In this document: positions 26,441-33,292 of the stretch, piece by piece | Layout of the letters: each line of letters starts with the position of its first letter | Position numbering within the stretch: the first letter of the stretch is position 1 | Assembly: GCA_038237515.1 (NCBI GenBank) | Contig: JBBRYP010000001.1 | Span: 80,615-144,614 of the forward strand | Reading direction: 5' to 3' | Length of the DNA: 64,000 nucleotides | Source: JBBQDZ01 sp038237515 | GTDB taxonomy: Bacteria > Actinomycetota > Thermoleophilia > Gaiellales > Gaiellaceae | Position numbers and translations under genes: made by a program | Notes under the pieces: generated by a model | Told to the model about the DNA's origin: nothing | What the model saw: the letters and a program-made list of their open reading frames with translations, nothing else | Databases searched by the model: none

Positions 26441-27208
26441 GTGGCCGGTCGTCGTGCGCGAAGCGCGCGGCCGGGCCGCGCCCGTAGCCAGCATTTCCTT
26501 CGTTCCGGCGGCCTCGCCTCCGAGCTCGTTCGCGACGCCGGGGTCGGCTCCGACGATCTCGTACTCGACCTCGGCGCCGGCAGCGGCGCTCTGACGAACG
26601 CGCTCGCACTGCGTGCTCGCCGCGTCGTCGCCGTCGAGTTCGATCCCCGTTGGGCTGCTCGGCTACGAAGCCGGTGGCTGAATGTCTCAGTCGTCGAGGC
26701 CGATGCGGCGCAGATCCCGCTACCTGCGACGCCTTTCCGCGTCGTCGCGAACCTACCGTTCGATCGCACCACCGAGATCCTGCGCCATCTCCTCGACGAT
26801 CCGCGAACCCCGCTCGTCCGCGCCGACGTGGTGGTCGAGTGGGGCGTCGCTCTCAAGCGGGCGCTCCCGTGGCCGAGCACCCTCAACGACGTCCTCTGGG
26901 GCGCGTGGTACCGAGTCACGCTCGTCCGCCGCCTGCCCGCCGCCGCGTTCGACCCCTCGCCGGGCGTCGACGCCGGCGTCCTGGCGATCGAGCGGCGCAG
27001 CGTCTCGCTCGTGGACGAGGCGGACTGGTGCGCCTACCGGGCCTTCGTCGCGTCCGGCTTCCGCCGCGGCGTGCGTGGGTTCGCATCGGGGCGGACGCTG
27101 CGGAGTCTCCACCTCGCCGGCGCTTCCCCGCGCGACCTCGACTCGTACCAGTGGGCGGAGCTCTTCGAGGCGGCGCCGCGGCCCGGTTCCAGGCCGCGCT
27201 CCGTCTGA
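26441..27208 (+). CDS. Erm-type 23S rRNA adenine N6-methyltransferase
   Basis: KsgA/Erm superfamily. Erm enzymes methylate A2058 of 23S rRNA and confer macrolide-lincosamide-streptogramin B resistance; KsgA members modify 16S rRNA. The 255-aa sequence has RSQHFLRSGGLASELVRDAG (N-terminal Q-x-F-L), LDLGAGSGALTNALA (SAM motif I, about 47), VAVEFDPRWAARLRSR, VVEADAAQIPLP, and catalytic VANLPFDRTTEILRHLLDDP (NLPF, about 103). The tail is FDPSPGVDAGVLAIERRS. NLPF and the compact C-terminus point to Erm rather than KsgA. It has its own promoter and lies between ftsY and ffh. The target base and resistance phenotype are not shown by sequence. Confidence 0.83.
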   Translation: MAGRRARSARPGRARSQHFLRSGGLASELVRDAGVGSDDLVLDLGAGSGALTNALALRARRVVAVEFDPRWAARLRSRWLNVSVVEADAAQIPLPATPFRVVANLPFDRTTEILRHLLDDPRTPLVRADVVVEWGVALKRALPWPSTLNDVLWGAWYRVTLVRRLPAAAFDPSPGVDAGVLAIERRSVSLVDEADWCAYRAFVASGFRRGVRGFASGRTLRSLHLAGASPRDLDSYQWAELFEAAPRPGSRPRSV

Positions 27209-27264
27209 AAAGAGCCGGCGGGGGCCGGGGTGCCGGACGGGCGCCGAGCTCCAGCACCTTCCGT

Positions 27265-27296
27265 TCCCCCGGGGCCTTCGGCCCTTGCCCCCGGGA
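27265..27296 (+). terminator. GC-rich hairpin after the Erm-type gene
   Basis: GGGCC 27272-27276 pairs with GGCCC 27280-27284 around a TTC loop, and flanking TCCC/GGGA extends the stem. It is about 57 nt after the stop; the rest of 27209-27405 shows no gene. Confidence 0.45.
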
Positions 27297-27405
27297 TGGA
27301 CCCTACCCGCGAACCGCGAACGTCTTGGAGACGGAAGTGTGACGGGATCGTGCCGGCGGCGACGCCCGCCGCCGGCAGACGTGCGGCGTTCCTTCGGGGA
27401 AGAAG

Positions 27406-27648
27406 CTAGGAGCCGCCACCGCTCGAGCTTCCGCCCTCTGCGCCGCGCTCGATGCCGAAGGCGATGTTGACCGTCGTGCGGTATTCGGTGATGCGGTCGC
27501 CCTGCACCTCAGCGCTCATTGAGACGACGTCTGCGCCGGTGATGCCCCGGAGCGTCTTCGAGGCCTCCTCGACGGCGGCAGCAGCCGCCTCGGCAAAGCC
27601 CTGCGGCGAGGAGCCGATGATCGTGATCACCTTCGCGACGCTTCCCAT
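27406..27648 (-). CDS. Dodecin-family protein lacking the flavin-stacking Trp
   Basis: A small dodecameric-fold protein of 80 aa: MGSVAKVITIIGSSPQGFAE, AAAAAVEEASKTLRGITG, DRITEYRTTVNIAFGIER, then a Gly/Ser-rich tail. Dodecins store flavins or CoA. In flavin-binding forms a Trp lies in the segment after the first helix (RxxW); here that segment reads GITGADVV, with Gly and no Trp in the protein. It may therefore belong to the non-flavin, CoA- or calcium-binding group. ATG 27648 has GGGAGGA upstream on the minus strand, so the 18-codon longer reading is not needed. It is convergent with the Erm-type gene. Confidence 0.85.
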   Translation of the reverse strand: MGSVAKVITIIGSSPQGFAEAAAAAVEEASKTLRGITGADVVSMSAEVQGDRITEYRTTVNIAFGIERGAEGGSSSGGGS

Positions 27649-27714
27649 CTGTGTCCTCCCACGGTGTATTGCAGTACTCCTAACCGCCTGCAGGGTCGGC
27701 AAAACGGGCGCGAG

Positions 27715-27720
27715 TACACT
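27715..27720 (+). promoter_or_regulatory. -10 box of ffh
   Basis: TACACT ends 8 nt before the GTG at 27729; no Shine-Dalgarno sequence. Confidence 0.55.
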
Positions 27721-27728
27721 TTCGGGCC

Positions 27729-29066
27729 GTGTTCGACAGCCTCTCCGACAAGCTTCAGGCGACTCTCGGTGACCTCCGCAAGCGCGGGAGGCTCGACGAG
27801 GAGGCGATCTCGAAGGCGATGCGCGAGATCCGCCTCGCGCTGCTCGAGGCCGACGTCAACTTCGGGGTCGTGAAGTCGTTCGTCGCGCGGGTGCGAGAAC
27901 GAGCGGTCGGCTCGGACGTCCTCAAGAGCCTGACGCCCGGTCAGCAGGTCGTGAAGATCGTCCACGAGGAGCTGACGGCGCTGATGGGGAGCGGTGACTC
28001 TCGGCTCGTCTTCGCGACGCGGCCGCCGACGGTGATCCTCCTCGCAGGGCTCCAGGGCTCGGGCAAGACGACGACGGCGGCGAAGCTCGCGCTCCTCCTG
28101 CGCAAGGAGCGCAAGCGGCCCGCGCTCGTAGCCGCGGACCTCCAGCGACCGGCGGCGATCGACCAGCTGGAGCAGCTCGGGCGGCAGATCCAGATTCCCG
28201 TGTATCGGGAGGACACGAAGGACGCCGTCGTCGCCGTCCGTCAGGGCCTGGCGCGAGCGGTCGCCGACGACCGCGACGTCGTCATCCTCGACACGGCGGG
28301 CCGCCTCCACGTGGACGAGGCGCTGATGGCGGAGCTCGCCGCGGTGCGCGACGAGGCGCGCCCGACGAACGTCCTGCTCGTGCTTGACGCGATGACGGGG
28401 CAGGAGGCGGTGTCGGTGGCCGAGGCCTTCCAGGAACGGGTCGCCTTCGACGGAGTCGTCCTGACGAAGCTCGACGGGGACGCGCGCGGCGGCGCGGCGC
28501 TCTCGGTGAAGGCCATCACCGACCGGCCCATCAAGCTCGTCTCGGTCGGCGAGAAGATCGACCAGCTCGAGTACTTCCACCCGGACCGCATGGCCTCGCG
28601 CATCCTCGGGATGGGAGACGTCCTCAGCCTGATCGAGAAGGCCGAGGAGGCTGTCGCGCAGGACGAGCAGGAGGAGATGGAGCGGCGCCTGCGCGCCGGC
28701 CAGTTCACCTTCGACGACTTCTTGTCGAGCTACCGCATGCTCCGGAAGATGGGCCCGATCAAAGGGCTTCTGGCATTGATCCCCGGGGTGGGGGAGCAGT
28801 TGAAGGGGGTCGACGTGAACGAGAGGGAGATGGGACGCGTCGAGGCGATCATCCTGTCCATGACTCCGAAAGAGCGACGGCTGCCGCACCTGATCGACGG
28901 GTCGCGGCGCCTTCGAATCGCGAAGGGCAGCGGTACGACGGTCCAGCAGGTCAACCAGCTGCTGGCGGCGAGGAAGCAGATGCACAAGATGATGAAGCAG
29001 ATGAAGCAAGGCAAGTTCCCCGCGCTGCCGCCCGAGCTGGCGCAGGATCGGCTGGCCCGTCGATGA
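27729..29066 (+). CDS. ffh: Signal recognition particle protein Ffh
   Basis: SRP54 GTPase that binds signal sequences and 4.5S RNA. The N domain begins FDSLSDKLQATLGDLRKRGR and the GTPase has LAGLQGSGKTTTAAKLA (about 107), VAADLQRPAAIDQL, LDTAGRLHVDEALM and TKLDGDARGGAALS. The M domain (about 300-445) carries RMLRKMGPIKGLLALIPG, the SRP RNA-binding region GSGTTVQQVNQLL and the Met-rich tail MHKMMKQMKQGKFP. The 445-aa length is normal. It leads the operon ffh-rpsP-khpA-rimM-trmD-lepB, from a TACACT box 8 nt before GTG. Confidence 0.96.
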   Translation: MFDSLSDKLQATLGDLRKRGRLDEEAISKAMREIRLALLEADVNFGVVKSFVARVRERAVGSDVLKSLTPGQQVVKIVHEELTALMGSGDSRLVFATRPPTVILLAGLQGSGKTTTAAKLALLLRKERKRPALVAADLQRPAAIDQLEQLGRQIQIPVYREDTKDAVVAVRQGLARAVADDRDVVILDTAGRLHVDEALMAELAAVRDEARPTNVLLVLDAMTGQEAVSVAEAFQERVAFDGVVLTKLDGDARGGAALSVKAITDRPIKLVSVGEKIDQLEYFHPDRMASRILGMGDVLSLIEKAEEAVAQDEQEEMERRLRAGQFTFDDFLSSYRMLRKMGPIKGLLALIPGVGEQLKGVDVNEREMGRVEAIILSMTPKERRLPHLIDGSRRLRIAKGSGTTVQQVNQLLAARKQMHKMMKQMKQGKFPALPPELAQDRLARR

Positions 29067-29115
29067 GAAGCCGGGGCACGCGGGGCATCCATCCGCACCG
29101 AAATCCGGAGGTGAC

Positions 29116-29364
29116 ATGGCAGTTCGCATGAGGCTCGCCCGGGTCGGGTCGAAGAAGAACCCGATCTACCGCGTCGTCGTCGCCGACTCGCGCTCCCCGC
29201 GCGACGGCAAGTTCATCGAGATCGTTGGCCGCTACAACCCGCAGACCGACCCGTCGACGATCCAGTTCGACGAGCCCAAGGTCAAGGACTGGCTCGGCAA
29301 GGGTGCGCTTCCGACGAATGCCGTCGCCCGCCTCCTGAAGGCGGCGAATGTCACCGGCGGCTGA
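29116..29364 (+). CDS. rpsP: 30S ribosomal protein S16
   Basis: Small-subunit protein S16, 82 aa, with AVRMRLARVGSKKNPIYRVV and FIEIVGRYNPQTDPSTIQFD. The ATG follows a clear GGAGGTGAC ribosome-binding site, nearly the same as that of acpP. The last 17 nt overlap khpA, the usual rpsP-khpA-rimM-trmD arrangement. Confidence 0.96.
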   Translation: MAVRMRLARVGSKKNPIYRVVVADSRSPRDGKFIEIVGRYNPQTDPSTIQFDEPKVKDWLGKGALPTNAVARLLKAANVTGG

Positions 29365-29590
29365 GCTCCTCGAATACCTTGCGCGCCGGCTCGTCGCGAA
29401 GCCGGAAGAGGTGCGTGTCGAGGAGGTCGAGCGGGACGACGCGCTCGTGATCGAGCTGCGGGTAGCCCCCGACGAGGTGGGAAAGGTGATCGGGCGTCAC
29501 GGCCGGGTGGCACGCGCCCTGCGGACGCTCGTGCGGGCGAGTGCCGTGCGTACGAACCGGCGGACGCTGCTCGAGATTGTCGACCAGTGA
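29348..29590 (+). CDS. khpA: KH-domain RNA-binding protein KhpA
   Basis: An 80-aa single KH domain: LLEYLARRLVAKPEEVRVEE, then the GxxG loop in GKVIGRHGRVARALRTLVRA, and RRTLLEIVD at the end. KhpA binds RNA with KhpB/Jag and affects division and growth in Gram-positive bacteria. The ATG lies inside the end of rpsP and the 3' end overlaps the probable TTG start of rimM by 14 nt. Confidence 0.92.
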   Translation: MSPAAELLEYLARRLVAKPEEVRVEEVERDDALVIELRVAPDEVGKVIGRHGRVARALRTLVRASAVRTNRRTLLEIVDQ

Positions 29591-30050
29591 AGACCTGATC
29601 GCGATCGGCCGGGTCGGCCGTCCCCACGGCGTCGGCGGCGAGTTCGTGGTCGAGGGCGCAAGCGACGCGGCGGAGCGCTACGCCCTCGGCTCCACCCTCT
29701 ACGTGGACGCCGAACCGGCGACCGTGGTCGCGTCCAAACGAGCGGGACGGCGCTTCGTGATCCGGCTCGATCGGCCGGTCGAGCGCGGAGCGCCGCTCAC
29801 GATCCCACGGTCGCGGCTGCCGGCAGCCGGTCCCGACTCCTTCTACGTGTTCGAGCTCGTCGGCCTTCGCGTCGAGGAGGAGGGCGGCGCGACGCTCGGG
29901 CGGGTCGACGACGTCACGCCGGGGGTGGCGAACGACGTGCTCGACCTGGATTCGGGGCTCCGACTGCCGCTCGTCGACGCGTGCGTGCGAGAGGTGGATG
30001 TCGCGGGCGGCCGCATCGTTGTCGCGCGCGGCTTCGCCGACCCCGGGTAA
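29577..30050 (+). CDS. rimM: 16S rRNA processing protein RimM
   Basis: Assists 30S head assembly by binding S19. The two beta-barrel regions are seen: DLIAIGRVGRPHGVGGEFVV (about 6-25), and the PRC-barrel half FYVFELVGLRVEEEGGATLG with NDVLDLDSGLRLPLVDACV. TTG 29577 is the only ordinary start upstream of the conserved IGRVGRPHG; CTG 29595 is a second possibility. The 157-aa length is slightly under the usual 170. Its TAA stop is the first half of TAACCT ahead of trmD. Confidence 0.9.
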   Translation: MSTSEDLIAIGRVGRPHGVGGEFVVEGASDAAERYALGSTLYVDAEPATVVASKRAGRRFVIRLDRPVERGAPLTIPRSRLPAAGPDSFYVFELVGLRVEEEGGATLGRVDDVTPGVANDVLDLDSGLRLPLVDACVREVDVAGGRIVVARGFADPG

Positions 30051-30081
30051 CCTCAGGGCGCACCCCAACCTCGGTCCTTCT

Positions 30082-30741
30082 TTGCAGCTCGACGTCTTCA
30101 CCCTCGTTCCGCACGCGTTCGCCTGGCTCTGCGAGCGTCGGCCGGTCGCTGCCGTGCTCGGCACGGAGCTCGACCTGCGGCTGTTCAACTACCGCGAGAC
30201 GACGCCCCTGCGGGCGGGGCAGGTCGACGACGAGCCGTACGGCGGCGGCGCCGGCATGGTGCTGCGCGTGGACGTCGTGGCCGCGGCTCTCGAGGCTGTC
30301 TACGGATCGGCGCCGAACCGCCGCGTCATCGCCCTCTCCCCGCAGGGGCGCCAGCTCGACCAGCCGCTCGTCGAGGAGTTCGCAGCGGAGGAACGGCTGA
30401 CGCTTCTCTCGGCTCGCTTCGAGGGCTTCGACGAGCGGATCGTGACGCACCTCGCGACCGAGTCGGTCTCGGTGGGACCGTACGTCCTCTCGGGCGGCGA
30501 GATCCCCGCGCTCCTCGTCGTCGACGCGATCGCGCGGTTGCTGCCGGGAGCGCTCGGTAGCGAGGAATCGGGCCGCGTCGAGAGCTTCTCGGCAGAGCTC
30601 GACGGAGGCGTCGAATATCCGCACTACACCCGCCCCTCGGACTTCCGCGGCTGGAGCGTTCCCGACGTCCTGCTCTCCGGCGATCACGGGCGGATCGACC
30701 GCTGGCGCCGCGAGCAGAGCGTTGCGAGGAGCGCTTCGTGA
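30082..30741 (+). CDS. trmD: tRNA (guanine37-N1)-methyltransferase TrmD
   Basis: Makes m1G37, which prevents +1 frameshifting. SPOUT-fold features: LDVFTLVPHAFAWL at the N-terminus, DEPYGGGAGMVLRVD, SARFEGFDERI, the trefoil-knot SVGPYVLSGGEIPALLVVDA (about 133-152), and YPHYTRPSDFRGW. TTG 30082 gives the correct short N-terminus (QLDVFTLV); longer readings add a sequence with no family match. The 219-aa length is close to normal. Its stop overlaps the GTG of the next gene (GTGA). Confidence 0.93.
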   Translation: MQLDVFTLVPHAFAWLCERRPVAAVLGTELDLRLFNYRETTPLRAGQVDDEPYGGGAGMVLRVDVVAAALEAVYGSAPNRRVIALSPQGRQLDQPLVEEFAAEERLTLLSARFEGFDERIVTHLATESVSVGPYVLSGGEIPALLVVDAIARLLPGALGSEESGRVESFSAELDGGVEYPHYTRPSDFRGWSVPDVLLSGDHGRIDRWRREQSVARSAS

Positions 30742-31679
30742 GAGATCCCTACCTCGTCCTCGGGGTGCCGCGCGACGCGTCGTCGCACGAGATCCAGGCG
30801 GCCTACGACCATCATCGCGGCGGCGATCCCGGCACGTCGTGGGGGGCGATCCGTACCGACGAGGTGGAGGAGGCCTACGCGACCCTGTCCGATCCCGGCC
30901 GGAGGGCCGCCTTCGACTCGTCGAACGGGCCGGCGATGCCTTCGCCGCCGCCGCTGCTCGAGCCCCCGCGGGCGCGTGAGCTCCGGAGGACGCGGCGCTC
31001 GTGGAACCCCGTCGACCGGATGACCTCGGGGCTGCCGCGGCCCTGGCGTGTTGCGATCGACTGGGTGGTCACCATCGTCGGCGCGATCGCGATCGTGCTC
31101 GCGATCAAGGCGTGGGTCGTCAACCCCTACCGGATCCCGTCCTCCTCGATGGAGCCGACGCTGCACTGCGCCCGACCGGGCAACGGCTGCGCCGCGCATT
31201 TCTCCGATCGCGTCCTGGCCTGCCGGTTCTGCTACCACCTACACAAGCCGCACCGGGGGGACATCATCGTCTTCAAGACGCCCCCTGCAGCCAAGCTGCG
31301 CTGCGGCGCAGGGGGGACGTTCGTCAAGCGCCTGATCGGCCTGCCGGGCGACCGGTGGGTCGAGCGGAACGGCTTCGTCTTCATCAACGGCAGGAAGCTG
31401 AAGGAGTCCTACGTCAAGCCGGATCGACGCGACACCAGGACGCTTCCGGCGCGGAGGATTCCGGCGGGTCACTACTTCATGATGGGAGACAACCGGCTTC
31501 AATCCTGCGACTCGCGGGAGTGGGGGTCTGTCCCGCGGGAGAACCTGATCGGCGATGTCTTCGCGGTGTACTGGCCGCCGAACCGGATCGGCTTCGTCGG
31601 CGCGATCGCCGCCCTCGCGCTCGCCGGCGCGCTCGGTGCGAGGCGGGCGGCGAGAAACCTCCGCTCCCTGATTCGCTAG
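30738..31679 (+). CDS. lepB: Signal peptidase I with N-terminal J-domain-like fusion
   Basis: A 313-aa protein of two parts. Residues 1-65 resemble a DnaJ J-domain: helix I DPYLVLGVPRDASSHEIQAAY and helix III VEEAYATLSDPGRRAAFD. The HPD tripeptide that activates DnaK is missing, replaced by HHRGGDPG. After a Pro/Arg-rich linker comes a membrane helix (about 103-123) and type I signal peptidase: YRIPSSSMEPTL with catalytic Ser (about 137), FVKRLIGLPGD with catalytic Lys (about 196), and MMGDNRLQSCDSREWG. A Cys-rich insert (LHCARPGNGC, LACRFC) lies after the Ser motif, and a second hydrophobic helix is near the C-terminus. GTG overlaps the trmD stop, so the fusion is the translated form. Confidence 0.88.
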   Translation: MRDPYLVLGVPRDASSHEIQAAYDHHRGGDPGTSWGAIRTDEVEEAYATLSDPGRRAAFDSSNGPAMPSPPPLLEPPRARELRRTRRSWNPVDRMTSGLPRPWRVAIDWVVTIVGAIAIVLAIKAWVVNPYRIPSSSMEPTLHCARPGNGCAAHFSDRVLACRFCYHLHKPHRGDIIVFKTPPAAKLRCGAGGTFVKRLIGLPGDRWVERNGFVFINGRKLKESYVKPDRRDTRTLPARRIPAGHYFMMGDNRLQSCDSREWGSVPRENLIGDVFAVYWPPNRIGFVGAIAALALAGALGARRAARNLRSLIR

Positions 31680-31682
31680 GAT
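31677..31682 (+). promoter_or_regulatory. Possible -10 box of rplS overlapping the lepB stop
   Basis: TAGGAT starts with the lepB stop and lies 30 nt before the rplS ATG, giving a pyrimidine-rich leader of about 24 nt. Confidence 0.35.
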
Positions 31683-31712
31683 TGACGCCCGGCCCGCCGC
31701 CGCCCCTCTCTC

Positions 31713-32066
31713 ATGAGCAACGTGATCGAGTCTCTCGAGCAGCGCCAGCTGCGGCCGGACCTGCCGCAGTTCAAGGCCGGCGACACCGTCCGCGTCCACT
31801 TCCGCGTCATCGAGGGCCAGCGTCAGCGAATCCAGGTCTTCGAGGGGATCGTCATCAAGCGTCAGGGCGCCGGGGTTCGCGAGACCTTCACGGTGCGCAA
31901 GCAGTCGTTCGGAGTCGGCGTCGAGCGAACGTTTCCGCTGCACTCGCCGAAGATCGACAAGATCGAGGTCCAGGCGATCGGCGACGTGAACCGGGCGAAG
32001 CTCTACTACCTGCGCGGCCGGGTGGGGAAGAAGGCGCGGGTTCGCGTCAAGCAGCAGCAGCGTTAG
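31713..32066 (+). CDS. rplS: 50S ribosomal protein L19
   Basis: Large-subunit protein at the 30S-50S interface, 117 aa: FKAGDTVRVHFRVIEGQRQR, VFEGIVIKRQGAG, FTVRKQSFGVGVERTFPLHS and KLYYLRGRVGKKARVR. The position after trmD-lepB and before rnhB is the common bacterial order. The ATG has no Shine-Dalgarno sequence; upstream is C-rich. The stop codon is the first part of a long inverted repeat. Confidence 0.96.
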   Translation: MSNVIESLEQRQLRPDLPQFKAGDTVRVHFRVIEGQRQRIQVFEGIVIKRQGAGVRETFTVRKQSFGVGVERTFPLHSPKIDKIEVQAIGDVNRAKLYYLRGRVGKKARVRVKQQQR

Positions 32067-32147
32067 CGACTTTCCCCGCACCAACCTGTTGGCCGCTCGT
32101 GGCGGGGCGGCCGGGGAAACTCGCTCGAAGGAGAGGCTTTCGCCTCT
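32065..32147 (+). terminator. Two hairpins after rplS
   Basis: AGCGACTTTCCCCG 32065-32078 pairs with CGGGGAAACTCGCT 32112-32125 (one mismatch) around a 33-nt loop. A second perfect stem AGAGGC/GCCTCT (32132-32137 with 32142-32147) with a TTTC loop follows. Together they likely end the ffh-rplS operon. Confidence 0.6.
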
Positions 32148-32210
32148 GAATGACTCCCAATTTCCGTAGCACGACTTCGTAACGCGACCTAGGCCCGCCG
32201 CCGCCGAGGC

Positions 32211-32216
32211 TATCCT
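32211..32216 (+). promoter_or_regulatory. -10 box of rnhB
   Basis: TATCCT ends 7 nt before the GTG at 32224; no Shine-Dalgarno sequence. Confidence 0.5.
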
Positions 32217-32223
32217 CGCCTCC

Positions 32224-32853
32224 GTGGCGCTCGGCTCCGGGCAGCGGCTTCTTCGGTTCGACAGGCGGCTCGGCGCGCGCTTCGTCGCGGGAGCCGACGA
32301 GGCTGGCCGAGGCTCGCTCGCGGGCCCGCTCGTCGTCGCAGGAGTCCTGCTGGACTACGGCTGCCTGCGCGACCATCGCGTGCGGCCGCTCGCGCTGCTG
32401 AACGATTCGAAGCAGCTCTCTCCCGCGCGCCGGGAGACGCTCTTCAAGGCGATCGTCGGCTGCGCGGAACGCATCTCGGTGCAGGTGATCTCGCCGGGCG
32501 AGATCGACCGGAACGGCCTGCACAGATCGAACCTCGAGGGACTCCGCTGCGCGCTCCGCGCGCTCGCGCCGCCGGCGGAGGCCTGCCTCGTCGACGGGTT
32601 TCGGCTCGGCCCCTCCGCGCCCGAGCACCAGGCGGTCGTCGACGGTGACGAGCGGAGCGCGGCGATCGCCGCGGCCTCCGTCGTCGCCAAGGTCACCCGG
32701 GACCGGTACATGCGCCGGGTCGACGCCCTCTACCCGGCCTTCGGCTTCTCCTCGCACGTCGGGTACATCACCCCCGCGCATTCGGCCGCCGTACGGTCGA
32801 CCGGCCCCTCCGAGATCCACCGCCGCTCCTTCCAGGCGCTCTGCTACGGGTGA
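32224..32853 (+). CDS. rnhB: Ribonuclease HII
   Basis: Removes ribonucleotides from DNA and cleaves RNA-DNA hybrids. The 209-aa protein has VAGADEAGRGSLAGPLVVAG (catalytic Asp and Glu), LNDSKQLSPARRETLF, LVDGFRLG (catalytic Asp) and VDGDERSAAIAAASVVAKVTRD (fourth acidic residue). The C-terminal part with HVGYITPAHSAAVRSTGPS is complete. GTG 32224 follows a TATCCT box; the stop overlaps yraN as GTGA. Confidence 0.94.
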   Translation: MALGSGQRLLRFDRRLGARFVAGADEAGRGSLAGPLVVAGVLLDYGCLRDHRVRPLALLNDSKQLSPARRETLFKAIVGCAERISVQVISPGEIDRNGLHRSNLEGLRCALRALAPPAEACLVDGFRLGPSAPEHQAVVDGDERSAAIAAASVVAKVTRDRYMRRVDALYPAFGFSSHVGYITPAHSAAVRSTGPSEIHRRSFQALCYG

Positions 32854-33173
32854 ACGCCGCCGAGCGGCGGGCCGTCCGGCATTACCGGCTTCGCGGGTAC
32901 CGGATCCTGGCCACGCACGCATGGGCCGGTGGAAACGAGCTCGACGTCGTCGCCCGCAGAGGCGGGAGGCTCGTCTTCTGCGAGGTGAAGTCGAAGGGCG
33001 GCGAGGGCTACGGCGATCCCGCGGAGATGGTGACGCCCGAGAAGCAGCGACGGCTGACTCGGGCAGCCGAGGCGTGGCTCGCGCGCCACCCGGAGCTGGG
33101 CGAGCTCGAAGCCTCCTTCGAGGTGGTGACGGTGCAGGGCCGGAAGCTCGAGCACATCGCGGATGCCTTCTAG
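32850..33173 (+). CDS. yraN: YraN/UPF0102 family endonuclease-like protein
   Basis: A 107-aa protein of the UPF0102 family, a small restriction-endonuclease-like fold of unknown role, commonly beside rnhB. Core motifs: HYRLRGYRILATHAWAGGNE, ELDVVARRGGRLVFCEVKSK (acidic and ExK residues) and VTPEKQRRLTRAAEAWLA. Start GTG overlaps the rnhB TGA. The C-terminal 20 residues lack the usual Phe/Asp-rich ending but are full length. Confidence 0.88.
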   Translation: MNAAERRAVRHYRLRGYRILATHAWAGGNELDVVARRGGRLVFCEVKSKGGEGYGDPAEMVTPEKQRRLTRAAEAWLARHPELGELEASFEVVTVQGRKLEHIADAF

Positions 33174-33236
33174 CTCGCTGCTTCCTCGGGTAGACACCCA
33201 CGCGAGGGCGCCATGGCTCTCCGGGGAACTAGCTCA
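33171..33236 (+). terminator. Imperfect inverted repeat after yraN
   Basis: The yraN stop begins a segment with AGCT and TTCC blocks mirrored by CCGGGGAACTAGCT at 33221-33234. Pairing is interrupted. It fits the pattern of long-loop hairpins at operon ends in this window but is weaker than the others. Confidence 0.3.
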
Positions 33237-33279
33237 CTCTTGGTGCAAAGGCGTCTCAGAGATGTGACGACGTCCCGGC

Positions 33280-33285
33280 TAGCGT
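33280..33285 (+). promoter_or_regulatory. -10 box of yifB
   Basis: TAGCGT ends 7 nt before GTG 33293; no Shine-Dalgarno sequence. Confidence 0.5.
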
Positions 33286-33292
33286 CGTTCGG

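Noticed and set aside
27649..27702. Longer dodecin reading with 18 extra N-terminal residues
   Set aside because: GGGAGGA lies just upstream of ATG 27648, and the extra residues match nothing in the family.
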